Shown one piece after another: positions 51,707 to 59,894 of a stretch of 64,000 bases of DNA (positions are counted from its first letter, which is position 1; each line of letters opens with the position of its first letter). The position numbers and the translations under genes were made by a program. Under the pieces are notes generated by a model. The model was not told the origin of the DNA, made no database searches, and saw only the letters and a list, made by a program, of their open reading frames with translations. This DNA is from Belliella aquatica (GTDB lineage: Bacteria; Bacteroidota; Bacteroidia; Cytophagales; Cyclobacteriaceae). The DNA lies in contig NZ_BMFD01000001.1 of NCBI RefSeq assembly GCF_014637795.1, positions 34,508-98,507 of the forward strand, written 5' to 3'.

Positions 51707-52390
51707 CTACTCTAACAGCAAATTGAGTAGAATAAAGAATACTGCTAGATTGATTAGCAAATACAAAGAAAGTAAATTCGTCTTATCAAATGACAATTTT
51801 CTGTAAATCAACTGAATAATAAAAGCAATACCAAACCAACCAATAAAATTGGAAAGTGGTATAATATCATTTTCCCATGCCCAAAAATCTAATTTCACTG
51901 CAACAGGTTCTATCAAAACGTCCAACAAAACCATTACTAGTGAACCCAAACCTGCCGCCAAATAATCATTTTTGACTCTGGAATGAAAAAGTGCCCCACT
52001 AAGATAAACCAATAGCAGCCAATTGACGCCAATCAAAAGTGGCACTTCAAATAGCTGAACTCCCAATACAGGCCCATAGCTGTAGTTTCCAAAAGGAAAT
52101 CCTGTATGTACGCCCATTACTTCCGAACCATAGCCAATGCCAAAAGACAAAATCAAAAATATATAAAAAGCGCTATTCCAGCCTTTATGAAATACAAACA
52201 GCAATACGGTACTTAATAGAAGATGAAATGGTGTAAGAATCTGAAAGTATGGACGAAGTACTGGCACGGTCATTCCCAAAATCCCCACCAAATGAAATAC
52301 GGTAATAATAATTTTGAAAATATTAACCTTGTTGAAAAAGACAGTTGTAGGAGTATTTTGAATATTGGTGTTTTCCATGAAAGAATTCAT
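51707..52390 (-). CDS. cruF: Carotenoid 1'-hydratase-like protein CruF (DUF422)
   Basis: A 227-residue membrane protein with about seven helices and the DUF422/CruF core HTGFPFGNYSYGP (about 95-107) and VLLDVLIEPVAVKLDFWAWE. CruF adds water to the psi end of gamma-carotene to give a 1'-hydroxy group, as required for flexixanthin and myxol-type carotenoids. It is the first gene of the cruF-crtZ-merR block, 48 bp before crtZ. Start may be Met1 or Met5. Confidence 0.88.
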   Translation of the reverse strand: MNSFMENTNIQNTPTTVFFNKVNIFKIIITVFHLVGILGMTVPVLRPYFQILTPFHLLLSTVLLFVFHKGWNSAFYIFLILSFGIGYGSEVMGVHTGFPFGNYSYGPVLGVQLFEVPLLIGVNWLLLVYLSGALFHSRVKNDYLAAGLGSLVMVLLDVLIEPVAVKLDFWAWENDIIPLSNFIGWFGIAFIIQLIYRKLSFDKTNLLSLYLLINLAVFFILLNLLLE

Positions 52391-52461
52391 TTCTGCTTTT
52401 TCCTAAATTGATTTGATTTTGGAATATGTTCAAATTAACAAGGCGGATAAATATTTGTTGG

Positions 52462-52469
52462 TAAATTTG
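52462..52469 (+). promoter_or_regulatory. Possible minus-7 box (TAAATTTG) for the DUF4286-tspO-tag operon
   Basis: TAAATTTG fits TAnnTTTG, 26 bases before the ATG at 52496, in the 105-bp divergent spacer with cruF. No clear minus-33 element is seen. Confidence 0.4.
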
Positions 52470-52495
52470 CAGAGCAAAATTAAAGATAAAAAAGT

Positions 52496-52798
52496 ATGAT
52501 ACTATATAATGTTACCGTCAATGTAGAAAAAGACGTGGAAAAAGAGTGGTTGGATTGGATGAAAAACACCCACGTCCCTTATGTGATGGAGACAAATATG
52601 TTTGTCGAAAATAAAATGTTTAGAATCATGCATGATTCAGAAGATGGAGGAATTAATTATTCGGTACAGTATTTTGCTAAGGACATGCAAGACGTCATGG
52701 CTTACCAACATCAATATTTTGACCAACATAATGCTATCGTACAGAAGAAATTCCCAAAGAAATTAGCGATATTCATGACCTTACTAGAATTGGTCTAA
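52496..52798 (+). CDS. DUF4286-family small protein
   Basis: A 100-residue cytosolic protein starting MILYNVTVNVE and including EWLDWMKNTHVPYVMETN, which is the DUF4286 signature; the fold is a dimeric alpha-beta (ABM-like) barrel. No activity is known. It is the first gene of a three-gene operon, 1 bp ahead of tspO, and diverges from cruF. Confidence 0.83.
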   Translation: MILYNVTVNVEKDVEKEWLDWMKNTHVPYVMETNMFVENKMFRIMHDSEDGGINYSVQYFAKDMQDVMAYQHQYFDQHNAIVQKKFPKKLAIFMTLLELV

Positions 52799-52799
52799 C

Positions 52800-53264
52800 A
52801 TGAAAAACTGGCTGAAATTATTGATTTCCATTATCCTCCCCCAAATCGCAGGCGGTTTAGGAGCATTAGTCACCATCTCCTCGGTAGGCTCTTGGTATCA
52901 AACTATAGAAAAGCCATCTTTCAATCCACCTTCTTGGATTTTCGGACCTACTTGGACTCTCCTATATATTATGATGGGGGTTTCCTTGTATTTGATTTGG
53001 AAATCCAATCATCCTTTTAAGAAAAAAGCGCTCTGGCTTTTTGGCATTCAATTATTTCTCAATGCCATTTGGTCTCCAGCATTTTTTGGTTTGGAGTCGC
53101 CCATTTTAGGCTTAATTGTCATCATCCCGCTTTGGGTGATGATATTGGTGTGTATTAGAGCATTTTTCCCAATCGACAAATGGGCGTCTTACCTCTTGAT
53201 TCCTTATTTGCTTTGGGTGAGTTTCGCTACGTTACTCACGGCAAGTATCTGGTACCTTAATTAA
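52800..53264 (+). CDS. tspO: TspO/MBR-family tryptophan-rich sensory protein
   Basis: A 154-residue protein with five helices, rich in tryptophan: SWYQTIEKPSFNPPSWIFGPTWTLLYIMMG (in parts; WYQTIEKPSFNPP is the hallmark), LNAIWSPAFFG, and the last helix with WVSFATLLTASIWYLN. TspO binds tetrapyrroles and in Rhodobacter affects pigment-gene expression in response to oxygen and light. Its position next to the carotenoid region is suggestive, but no direct link is shown. Confidence 0.92.
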   Translation: MKNWLKLLISIILPQIAGGLGALVTISSVGSWYQTIEKPSFNPPSWIFGPTWTLLYIMMGVSLYLIWKSNHPFKKKALWLFGIQLFLNAIWSPAFFGLESPILGLIVIIPLWVMILVCIRAFFPIDKWASYLLIPYLLWVSFATLLTASIWYLN

Positions 53265-53272
53265 CTTTCGCA

Positions 53273-53872
53273 ATGCCATCACTTCCTCAGGATCCTCACA
53301 AATTCAGATGTCCATGGTGTATGGGCTTTGAGCAATACATCCAATATCATGATGAAGAGTGGGGCGTACCCGTGTATGATGATCAGACACATTTTGAGTT
53401 TCTGATCTTAGAAAGCGCACAAGCGGGACTGAGTTGGGCTACTATCTTGAAAAAAAGAGAGGGTTATAGAAAAGCGTTTGCCGACTTTGATTACAAAATT
53501 GTCGCTGATCTTCCGGATTCCTATGTCACTGAATTGCTCCAGGATCCTAGTATTATCCGAAACGAATTGAAAATCCGTGCAGCTGTAAACAATGCCAAAC
53601 GATTTATGGAAATCCAATCCCAATTTGGGAGTTTTAGCAATTATATCTGGGGATTTGTGGATGGGAAAGTAATCGATAGGCAATTGAAGTCCATGCAAAA
53701 TGCACCTGCTACAACTCTAGAATCAGACAAATTAGCCAAAGACCTCAAAAAACGAGGACTAAAATTCTTGGGTAGCACCACCATCTATGCACACATGCAA
53801 GCTACAGGTTTGGTCAATGATCATCTGACAGATTGCTTTCGCTATGAAGAAGTGAAGTTATTAGTGAAATAA
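53273..53872 (+). CDS. tag: DNA-3-methyladenine glycosylase I
   Basis: A 199-residue base-excision enzyme removing 3-methyladenine from DNA. RCPWCMGFEQYIQYHDEEWG carries the N-terminal zinc Cys and His and the conserved HDEEWG; FEFLILESAQAGLSWATIL and later HLTDCFRY supply the remaining motifs. It is the last gene of the DUF4286-tspO-tag operon, 8 bp after tspO. Confidence 0.94.
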   Translation: MPSLPQDPHKFRCPWCMGFEQYIQYHDEEWGVPVYDDQTHFEFLILESAQAGLSWATILKKREGYRKAFADFDYKIVADLPDSYVTELLQDPSIIRNELKIRAAVNNAKRFMEIQSQFGSFSNYIWGFVDGKVIDRQLKSMQNAPATTLESDKLAKDLKKRGLKFLGSTTIYAHMQATGLVNDHLTDCFRYEEVKLLVK

Positions 53873-53894
53873 TGTCTTCATTAGCCATTGAAAC

Positions 53895-53927
53895 AAAAAA
53901 TCCCAACCGAATTGGTTGGGATTTTTT
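53895..53927. terminator. Bidirectional terminator after tag
   Basis: A perfect 14-bp stem AAAAAATCCCAACC (53895-53908) with GGTTGGGATTTTTT (53914-53927) around a 5-base loop, between convergent genes. Confidence 0.93.
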
Positions 53928-53944
53928 ATGCTTCAGCTAAATAC

Positions 53945-54691
53945 TTATTTAACAGGCTTGATGTAAGCATCATTGTATTTTGTCCAAATTTCATAGATAG
54001 GATCTCCCTTAGAACTCATCCCACTGTGGTGCCATTCTCCATCGATGACCTCGTAGTTGAAGCTTAAGCTTGCACCTACTCGGCTATCATCTCTAGAGAA
54101 AAACTGAATATTCTCTACATATTTTCCATCCACTGCGGAATATGTACCACCGCCTGTTCCGGAAAACTCCTTGGTCTCTGAATTGAAAGCTATCCATTGG
54201 AAATGTCCTCCACTCAGAATCTTAACTGTTCTCCTTGCACCTGGGATAGAGCGACTGATTTCTTCTCCTCTTTTTCTTCCTGTAAACACCCAATTTCTCG
54301 TCAGGTCATCTTTGGCATCGCTAACCTTTTCCCAAATCTCTACCAATGCACTTCCACCTCTTTCTGTAGAAATGACAATTTTTCCACCGACCATATCCAA
54401 AGAAAATTCCGTAGTTGCTCCTACCATTTCTAAATCACTGGTGTAGAAATCATAAGTTTCGGTGTAGTAATTGTCTTTCAAAGTAAATTCACCCCCACCA
54501 GCACTGATAAATTTATTGGTGTCGGTTTCCTTTGATCCGAACGAAAAATAGCCATCCTGATAGATTTTAATGATCGTTTTGTCTTTAACTTCTTGCCCAT
54601 TTTGATGGGACAGTTTCCATGCTCCTTCAATATTTTGGGCAAATAATGTCCCCATCAAAAATAGAAGCGGAAGAATGAGTATTTTTTTCAT
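53945..54691 (-). CDS. Exported protein with two lipocalin-like repeats
   Basis: A 248-residue protein with a signal peptide (about 1-18, ending LFAQ). Two homologous halves of about 105 residues each begin with IEGAWKLSHQNGQ and TRNWVFTGRKRGEE and contain YFSFGSKETDTNKFISAGGGEFTLKDN (in parts) and HFQWIAFNSETKEFSGTGGGTYS, respectively; each ends in EIWEK or EIWTK. The shared GGG.(F/Y) turn and terminal EIW argue for an internal duplication. Similar lipocalin-like/DUF4488-type domains bind small ligands. The function is not known. A single gene. Confidence 0.75.
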   Translation of the reverse strand: MKKILILPLLFLMGTLFAQNIEGAWKLSHQNGQEVKDKTIIKIYQDGYFSFGSKETDTNKFISAGGGEFTLKDNYYTETYDFYTSDLEMVGATTEFSLDMVGGKIVISTERGGSALVEIWEKVSDAKDDLTRNWVFTGRKRGEEISRSIPGARRTVKILSGGHFQWIAFNSETKEFSGTGGGTYSAVDGKYVENIQFFSRDDSRVGASLSFNYEVIDGEWHHSGMSSKGDPIYEIWTKYNDAYIKPVK

Positions 54692-54742
54692 GGCGTTATT
54701 GTGTTAGGTTTAGACTTCTAAATTACCGTTTTATCTTTGATT

Positions 54743-55063
54743 ATGAAAACCTTTACACTCGGACAAAATAGAGAACAGGCTTTAGCAATGATTCCTGATA
54801 AAAGCATCAAAGCCGTACAACTTGGAAAAACACAAGTTTGTGTATCTCGGGTAGCTGAGAATTTTTTTGCTTTCGAATCAAACTGCCCTCACAAAAAAGC
54901 AGCGTTGAAACAAGGATGGGTGACCGGCTATGCAGAGGTAGTCTGTCCGCTTCATGAATACCGATTTGACATGAAATCGGGAGAAGTCAGGGCAGGCTCC
55001 TGTGGAGAATTGAAAACTTACAAAGCCGAACTCACAGAAGAAGGCCTCAAAATTTTTATTTAG
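54743..55063 (+). CDS. Small Rieske [2Fe-2S] ferredoxin-like protein
   Basis: A 106-residue cytosolic Rieske domain. The cluster ligands are CPHKKA (Cys and His near residue 49) and CPLHEYRFD (near residue 70), the CxH...CxxH pattern in which the first pair is Cys-Pro-His. No signal peptide or membrane helix. It may be an electron carrier for an oxygenase; no partner enzyme adjoins it. The ATG at 54743 is preferred over a TTG two codons upstream, which overlaps a TATCTTTG minus-7-like box (54732-54739). Its stop overlaps that of the convergent csaA gene. Confidence 0.87.
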   Translation: MKTFTLGQNREQALAMIPDKSIKAVQLGKTQVCVSRVAENFFAFESNCPHKKAALKQGWVTGYAEVVCPLHEYRFDMKSGEVRAGSCGELKTYKAELTEEGLKIFI

Positions 55064-55395
55064 TGTAACTTCCCTCCATTCGGAGCAGGAAAATCTACCG
55101 TAGCCAATGAAATTCTGCCTTGCCCATCATCAAAACCTGTTACCAATATTTCAGACATAAAATTGGCAATTTGCCTAGGTGGAAAATTACAGATACAAAT
55201 CACCTGTTTCCCAATCAGTCCTTCGGGTTGGTACAAATCAGTGATTTGTGCAGAGGATTTTTTGACGCCCAACTCCCCCAAATCTACCCAAAGTTTGAAG
55301 GAAGGTTTACGGGCATTTTCAAAAACCTCGGCTTGAACTATTGTTCCAATTCGAATATCAATCTTTTGAAAATCAGAGTAATCAATCGTTTGCAT
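55060..55395 (-). CDS. csaA: CsaA/YgjH-type tRNA-binding-domain protein
   Basis: A 111-residue OB-fold protein of the tRNA-binding (Arc1p/EMAP-II) type: FQKIDIRIGTIVQAE at the start, WVDLGELGVKKSSAQI and QVICICNFPPRQIANFMSE. CsaA acts as a tRNA-binding dimer and was first described as a secretion chaperone in Bacillus. Complete length for the family. Confidence 0.9.
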   Translation of the reverse strand: MQTIDYSDFQKIDIRIGTIVQAEVFENARKPSFKLWVDLGELGVKKSSAQITDLYQPEGLIGKQVICICNFPPRQIANFMSEILVTGFDDGQGRISLATVDFPAPNGGKLH

Positions 55396-55473
55396 AGATA
55401 TTTTATTTTAACTATTTTTGAAAACCTAACAGTATAAATATCTGTTACATTATTCAGACAAGAACCACGTAGC

Positions 55474-55857
55474 ATGTCAGAACAAAATAATATTACTCTA
55501 TTTGATCGAAAGAACATAATTCTCGCAATTTTATTTTGCGCACTTGGTTCTTTGAATGCATTTGCACAAGGAGAAAAGGAAAGGAACTTTCCGGATGTCC
55601 CTGTAAAAACAAGTGATGTTGCTGGTGCTTTTGAAAGTCATGAATCGACTGCTACAGATTCCAAATATGATTTTAACTTAAAGCAAAATAATCAGCAGGT
55701 AAATAGAGATATTAAGCCTGCCCAGAGTACTTCAGTAAGAAAAGAAAATCCACTTTACAAACAAGGCGGTGACAAGGAAGTTAAAAAAGAAGAAATGTCT
55801 ACCTTATCTTTCAATTTATTTTTATATATTGTAGATAAATTCAGAGAAGATAATTAA
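55474..55857 (+). CDS. Exported hypothetical protein
   Basis: A 127-residue protein with a signal peptide (about residues 14-32, ending NAFAQ) and a polar, Lys/Asn/Glu-rich mature part of low complexity. The C terminus ends in a hydrophobic patch LSFNLFLYIVDKF that could be a short amphipathic helix. No family recognised. It stands alone, with a terminator downstream. Confidence 0.55.
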   Translation: MSEQNNITLFDRKNIILAILFCALGSLNAFAQGEKERNFPDVPVKTSDVAGAFESHESTATDSKYDFNLKQNNQQVNRDIKPAQSTSVRKENPLYKQGGDKEVKKEEMSTLSFNLFLYIVDKFREDN

Positions 55858-55885
55858 GCAAATACCAATAAACCTAAAACGAAGA

Positions 55886-55916
55886 TAGACCGAGTCATAT
55901 GATTCGGTCTTTTTTT
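55886..55916 (+). terminator. Terminator after the 127-residue ORF
   Basis: AGACCGAGTC pairs with GATTCGGTCT (one G-T pair) with a 4-base loop, followed by T6. The rest of the 335-bp spacer to 56192 shows no ORF or other structure. Confidence 0.85.
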
Positions 55917-56192
55917 ATGCCTTTTTCTTTTCGTTCTTAAGTTTTGACATTCTTTTTAATGACTATCCTCAATTACGGCAGTAATTCTGTTGAAAACCTG
56001 ATTTGTATCGGATTATTGTCAACAGTCCACGTACAACGGATGATCTAAACTGATCCTTACAATATTTTGGATGGCCACTAGCATGAAAGCAGATATCCAT
56101 GTTTTTTTAAAAAAATCTCAACCATTGAAATCCAAGCTTTGTAAGTGCCTCGTATCTCCATCCAAATAAACAAAACCAAAAAAATAGATTTT

Positions 56193-56762
56193 ATGAAAAC
56201 TATCAAATTATTTCAATCGGCTTTAGTAGCCATGTTTTTCTTAGGTTCAACTTTGGCCTTTGCACAAAGTGAAAAAACTGTAACTGTAGGAGGTGCGCCA
56301 ATGTATCCATCTAAGAACATTGTAGAAAATGCAGTAAACTCAAAAGACCACACTACTTTGGTAGCTGCTGTACAAGCTGCAGGATTGGTAGAGACTTTAC
56401 AAACTCCTGGCCCATTCACAGTATTTGCACCTGACAATGCTGCATTTGCAAAACTACCAGCAGGTACAGTAGAAACTCTTGTGAAGCCAGAAAACAAAGC
56501 TACGCTAACAGGTATATTAACTTATCATGTTGTAGCGGGTAAAATGGGTTCTAAGGAAATCGCCGCAGCAATCAAAAAAGGTAATGGTAAAGCTGTATTG
56601 ACAACTGTACAAGGAGGAAAATTGACTGCTTGGATGCAAGGAAAAGACCTATACATCTCTGACGAAAATGGTAACAAATCAAAAGTGACTATTGCTGATG
56701 TATATCAGTCAAATGGTGTAATCCACTCTGTAGACACAGTAGTATTGCCTAAAAGCGAATAA
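56193..56762 (+). CDS. Exported fasciclin-domain protein
   Basis: A 189-residue protein with a signal peptide (about 1-25, ending LAFAQ) and one FAS1 domain (about 40-187). Hallmarks: HTTLVAAVQAAGLVETL, GPFTVFAPDNAAFAKLP, LTYHVVAG and the closing NGVIHSVDTVVLP. Fasciclin domains mediate adhesion or surface interactions. The ATG at 56193 is chosen because it starts the signal peptide. A single gene with its own terminator. Confidence 0.93.
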   Translation: MKTIKLFQSALVAMFFLGSTLAFAQSEKTVTVGGAPMYPSKNIVENAVNSKDHTTLVAAVQAAGLVETLQTPGPFTVFAPDNAAFAKLPAGTVETLVKPENKATLTGILTYHVVAGKMGSKEIAAAIKKGNGKAVLTTVQGGKLTAWMQGKDLYISDENGNKSKVTIADVYQSNGVIHSVDTVVLPKSE

Positions 56763-56844
56763 GTCCACAGTCAAAACTATCTACAGTTACTAAAAATTAG
56801 ATTAGTACCTTATTTAAAGTTAATAAATAGATTTTATAACAAGA

Positions 56845-56878
56845 AAAGCTGAACGATGTGACTCGTTCAGCTTTTTTT
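56845..56878 (+). terminator. Terminator after the fasciclin gene
   Basis: A perfect 12-bp stem AAAGCTGAACGA (56845-56856) with TCGTTCAGCTTT (56863-56874) followed by T5. Confidence 0.9.
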
Positions 56879-56906
56879 ATTCTTTTAATTGAGAGTCAGA
56901 CTTAGC

Positions 56907-59753
56907 TTACCAGCTTCTTCCGCCACCACCTTGCATCATTCTCATCATTGGATTGCCACCTTGTTCTCTGGCAGGTTGCTTAAAGCTTCCAATGTTATAA
57001 GTAAAGCTAAACAAAGCGTATCTCGTCAAAACTCTTGTAAATGTATCTGTGATTGAAATGTCATTGATCGTTCTAGCGATCGAGTTATTTTGCTTCAAAA
57101 GATCGAATACAGTGACTTTAAATTCTCCTTTGTTGTCTTTCAAGAATCTGTAACCTGCTTCTATATTCCACAACCAAACTTGCTGATCCAAACCTGCTGA
57201 CAAGCCTCTATATAAAGCATTATTTACCACATTGGAAACAAATAGTTTTCCATTATTTGGAGAGTAATATAACCTGATGTTTGAGTTTTGGATGTAGTAG
57301 TTGTTGTTTAGATTAGTCTGCAAGGAGGAATTCACAATTGTGTAAGTACCTGTAGTAGATAAAGTAAAGTCCAAATCCTTGCTAATATTCGAAGTCAATG
57401 TCAAACCTTGACTCAAATCAATGTTATCATTTCTATTCAGCTGACCATTAATGATCCCCGGTGTTCTGTTGAATGACGCTGAAGTATTCATATTAAACTG
57501 AGATTTCAAAGCCTTGATAGGTGCACCATAGGTCATGAAAACACGCGTATTAAACTGTCCTCTTAAGTTTTCTGGACGTGTCAACTGACCTCCTGGTCTC
57601 AAAAGTACCTCTCCATTGATCAAGGTATCCTGTTGGGCGACAAATGTATTCGTCCCGATAAAATTCTCCGTCAAAGAAGCAAAGGCAAACACAAAGAATG
57701 TCCTTGATTTCTCTAGGTTCAATTTACCAAGATTGATAAAAACATTGTGGTTGAAAGACTGTCCCAAGTTTGGATTACCAACACTCAAATTAAGAGGGTT
57801 TCCATTATTGATCACATTCTGTAATTGGTTTACGCTAGGCTCGTTGGTAGAGGTTCTATAACGCATTCTGAAAGTTCTACCTGTTGCCATATCTCTATAG
57901 TTCAAGTTGATTCCAGGAAGCAAATTACTAAATGATCTATTGAAGACTCTTTCTAGAGGAAATAAACTTTCGTTGTCCTGCTCCGCAAATTGATAGTCCA
58001 AGTTGGCATTGATATTCCATTTCTTGTAATTATATCTGTAGCCGATACTTGGTCTCTGTACGATAAATTTATTGTCGAACACGTTACTCAAAGCAGTATC
58101 CAACACCATGATTCCAACTTCAGGAACCAAGCTGAAAGTTTGCTGATCGGCAGAAGATTTGTTATTTGAAACTTGGTAGGAAAGCGTCAACAATGATTTT
58201 TCGTTGATTGGCTCTGTAAGCTGCATTTGCGCTCTATAATTGAACCCATCTGTCAAACCAAAAGTCTCTTGGTTGATTGTATCACTGATATTTCTGATAA
58301 AATCTCTGTTTGCTGCCAACAGTTCCGCAAATGAATCTCTCTTGTTAAATCCTGTATTCAATGTTGTGGAAAGTGTTCTTCCTTGTTTTTCAAATTTGTA
58401 TCGATAAACAATATTGTTAGAAAGATTATATCCTGAAGAGTTATTGTCAGAGATTGATCTTGTTCCACTCAATGGATCTAAAGCCCCTGTCGTTGTCAAT
58501 GCATCTCTGTCTGTAAATGCGTTGCTAGTTGTATAATTCAAGCTAGGCGTGATGATCAAAGCATGTTTTGGATTGATATCATACTCAATTCTTGCATTGG
58601 CTCTGTGATTTCCACTTTCTACAGTATTGATCAAATCCTCTTCGTAAAACTGTCTATTATTTTCCGACAAGATAATTTCTCTATTCGTAAAACTACTTAA
58701 ATTGTTGTTGGAGTTACTATAAAAATAACTCCCTGTTACATTCATTTTTTCACCGAGCTTATCAGAGTAATTTAAACCCATACTGTTTGTGGTGATGATC
58801 CCGTTGGCTTGTCCTCCACCGAAGTTCGCTGCGCCTCCACGGCCTCCACCTCCAGGACGACCACCTCCGCCACCACCAAGATCTTCTGAAGAGAAGTTCT
58901 GTTGGTTGACGTTATTGAAGAGGCCTACCAAGGAAATTCTTCTATCTCCTTTGAAAAAATTGATATTTCCTCCCGCAGAATAACGATCATCTGTACCGTA
59001 ACCTGCATAAACTCTACCGAAAGTACCTTGTCTTCTATCTCCTCTTGTAACAATATTGATGGTACGGGCATAATTACCGTCGTCAAAACCTGTTAATCTT
59101 GCTTGGTCAGAGCGCTGATCCAATATTTCTACTCTATCGATAACGTCTGCGGGAAGATTTCTCATGGCCAAGAATGGGTCATTTCCAAAAAATTCACGTC
59201 CATCCACCAATACTTTCTGTACATTTTCTCCTCTTGCTTGAATCTGACCATTTTGAATGGTCACTCCTGGAAGCTTACGAATCAAATCTTCTGCATCTGC
59301 ATTTTCTCTAACCTTAAATGCCGCAGCATTGAAAGAGGTAGTGTCCCCCTTCTGTTCTCCCACGACAACCTGACCTTCTATGACTACCTCACCTAAAAGC
59401 TTGCTATCTTCAACCAAAGCTATGATTCCCAAATCAAGGCCATCTCTAATTGCCATTTCTTTAGAGAATTTTTCAAAACCTAAAAAGCTGATTTCCACTT
59501 TTACATTTGGAATCCATGGTCTTGCCACTTCAAAATTACCATCAATATCTGTAACCGTAGACGCTAACAAGGAGTCTGTTACTGTTTTTACCAGCACATT
59601 TGCCCCAATCATAGGCAGCTTGGACGGTCCCTCTACAACCTTTCCTTTGAATTTCAAATCTGGTCTACCTTGCTGAGTTCGCTGTGCCGAAACCTCCAAG
59701 GTGGCAGCCATCATGATAAGGAAGAAAAATAATCTGTAAGTAATAATTTTCAT
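56907..59753 (-). CDS. Outer-membrane beta-barrel receptor (OMP_b-brl_3/TonB-like) with Gly-rich loops
   Basis: A 948-residue outer-membrane protein. Signal about 1-23; carboxypeptidase-regulatory-like domain about 30-115; TonB plug about 130-225 (ADAEDLIRKLPGVTIQNG and EILDQRSDQARLTGFDDG); the barrel follows. A loop near residue 300 is almost pure Gly/Arg/Pro (RPGGGGRGG region), and the C terminus carries MMRMMQGGGGRSW after the barrel, so it does not end in the usual barrel aromatic. Such proteins form large ligand-gated pores; the ligand is unknown. It is monocistronic. Confidence 0.85.
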   Translation of the reverse strand: MKIITYRLFFFLIMMAATLEVSAQRTQQGRPDLKFKGKVVEGPSKLPMIGANVLVKTVTDSLLASTVTDIDGNFEVARPWIPNVKVEISFLGFEKFSKEMAIRDGLDLGIIALVEDSKLLGEVVIEGQVVVGEQKGDTTSFNAAAFKVRENADAEDLIRKLPGVTIQNGQIQARGENVQKVLVDGREFFGNDPFLAMRNLPADVIDRVEILDQRSDQARLTGFDDGNYARTINIVTRGDRRQGTFGRVYAGYGTDDRYSAGGNINFFKGDRRISLVGLFNNVNQQNFSSEDLGGGGGGRPGGGGRGGAANFGGGQANGIITTNSMGLNYSDKLGEKMNVTGSYFYSNSNNNLSSFTNREIILSENNRQFYEEDLINTVESGNHRANARIEYDINPKHALIITPSLNYTTSNAFTDRDALTTTGALDPLSGTRSISDNNSSGYNLSNNIVYRYKFEKQGRTLSTTLNTGFNKRDSFAELLAANRDFIRNISDTINQETFGLTDGFNYRAQMQLTEPINEKSLLTLSYQVSNNKSSADQQTFSLVPEVGIMVLDTALSNVFDNKFIVQRPSIGYRYNYKKWNINANLDYQFAEQDNESLFPLERVFNRSFSNLLPGINLNYRDMATGRTFRMRYRTSTNEPSVNQLQNVINNGNPLNLSVGNPNLGQSFNHNVFINLGKLNLEKSRTFFVFAFASLTENFIGTNTFVAQQDTLINGEVLLRPGGQLTRPENLRGQFNTRVFMTYGAPIKALKSQFNMNTSASFNRTPGIINGQLNRNDNIDLSQGLTLTSNISKDLDFTLSTTGTYTIVNSSLQTNLNNNYYIQNSNIRLYYSPNNGKLFVSNVVNNALYRGLSAGLDQQVWLWNIEAGYRFLKDNKGEFKVTVFDLLKQNNSIARTINDISITDTFTRVLTRYALFSFTYNIGSFKQPAREQGGNPMMRMMQGGGGRSW

Positions 59754-59894
59754 TCGTTTGGTTTTTTAAATCGAGTCTTAGACATCACGATTGATCTAAA
59801 AGTTTAACAACAATATTTGGTAAATTTTAAAAGGGTGTTTTTCAGGTTAAAAGGCGAAAAAAGATTTTAAAAGTAGTTGAGAGAGTTGAAATAG

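Noticed and set aside
58789..58983. Pro-rich plus-strand ORF (64 codons)
   Set aside because: It is the complement of the Gly-rich loop of the outer-membrane receptor; the Pro run mirrors the Gly codons.
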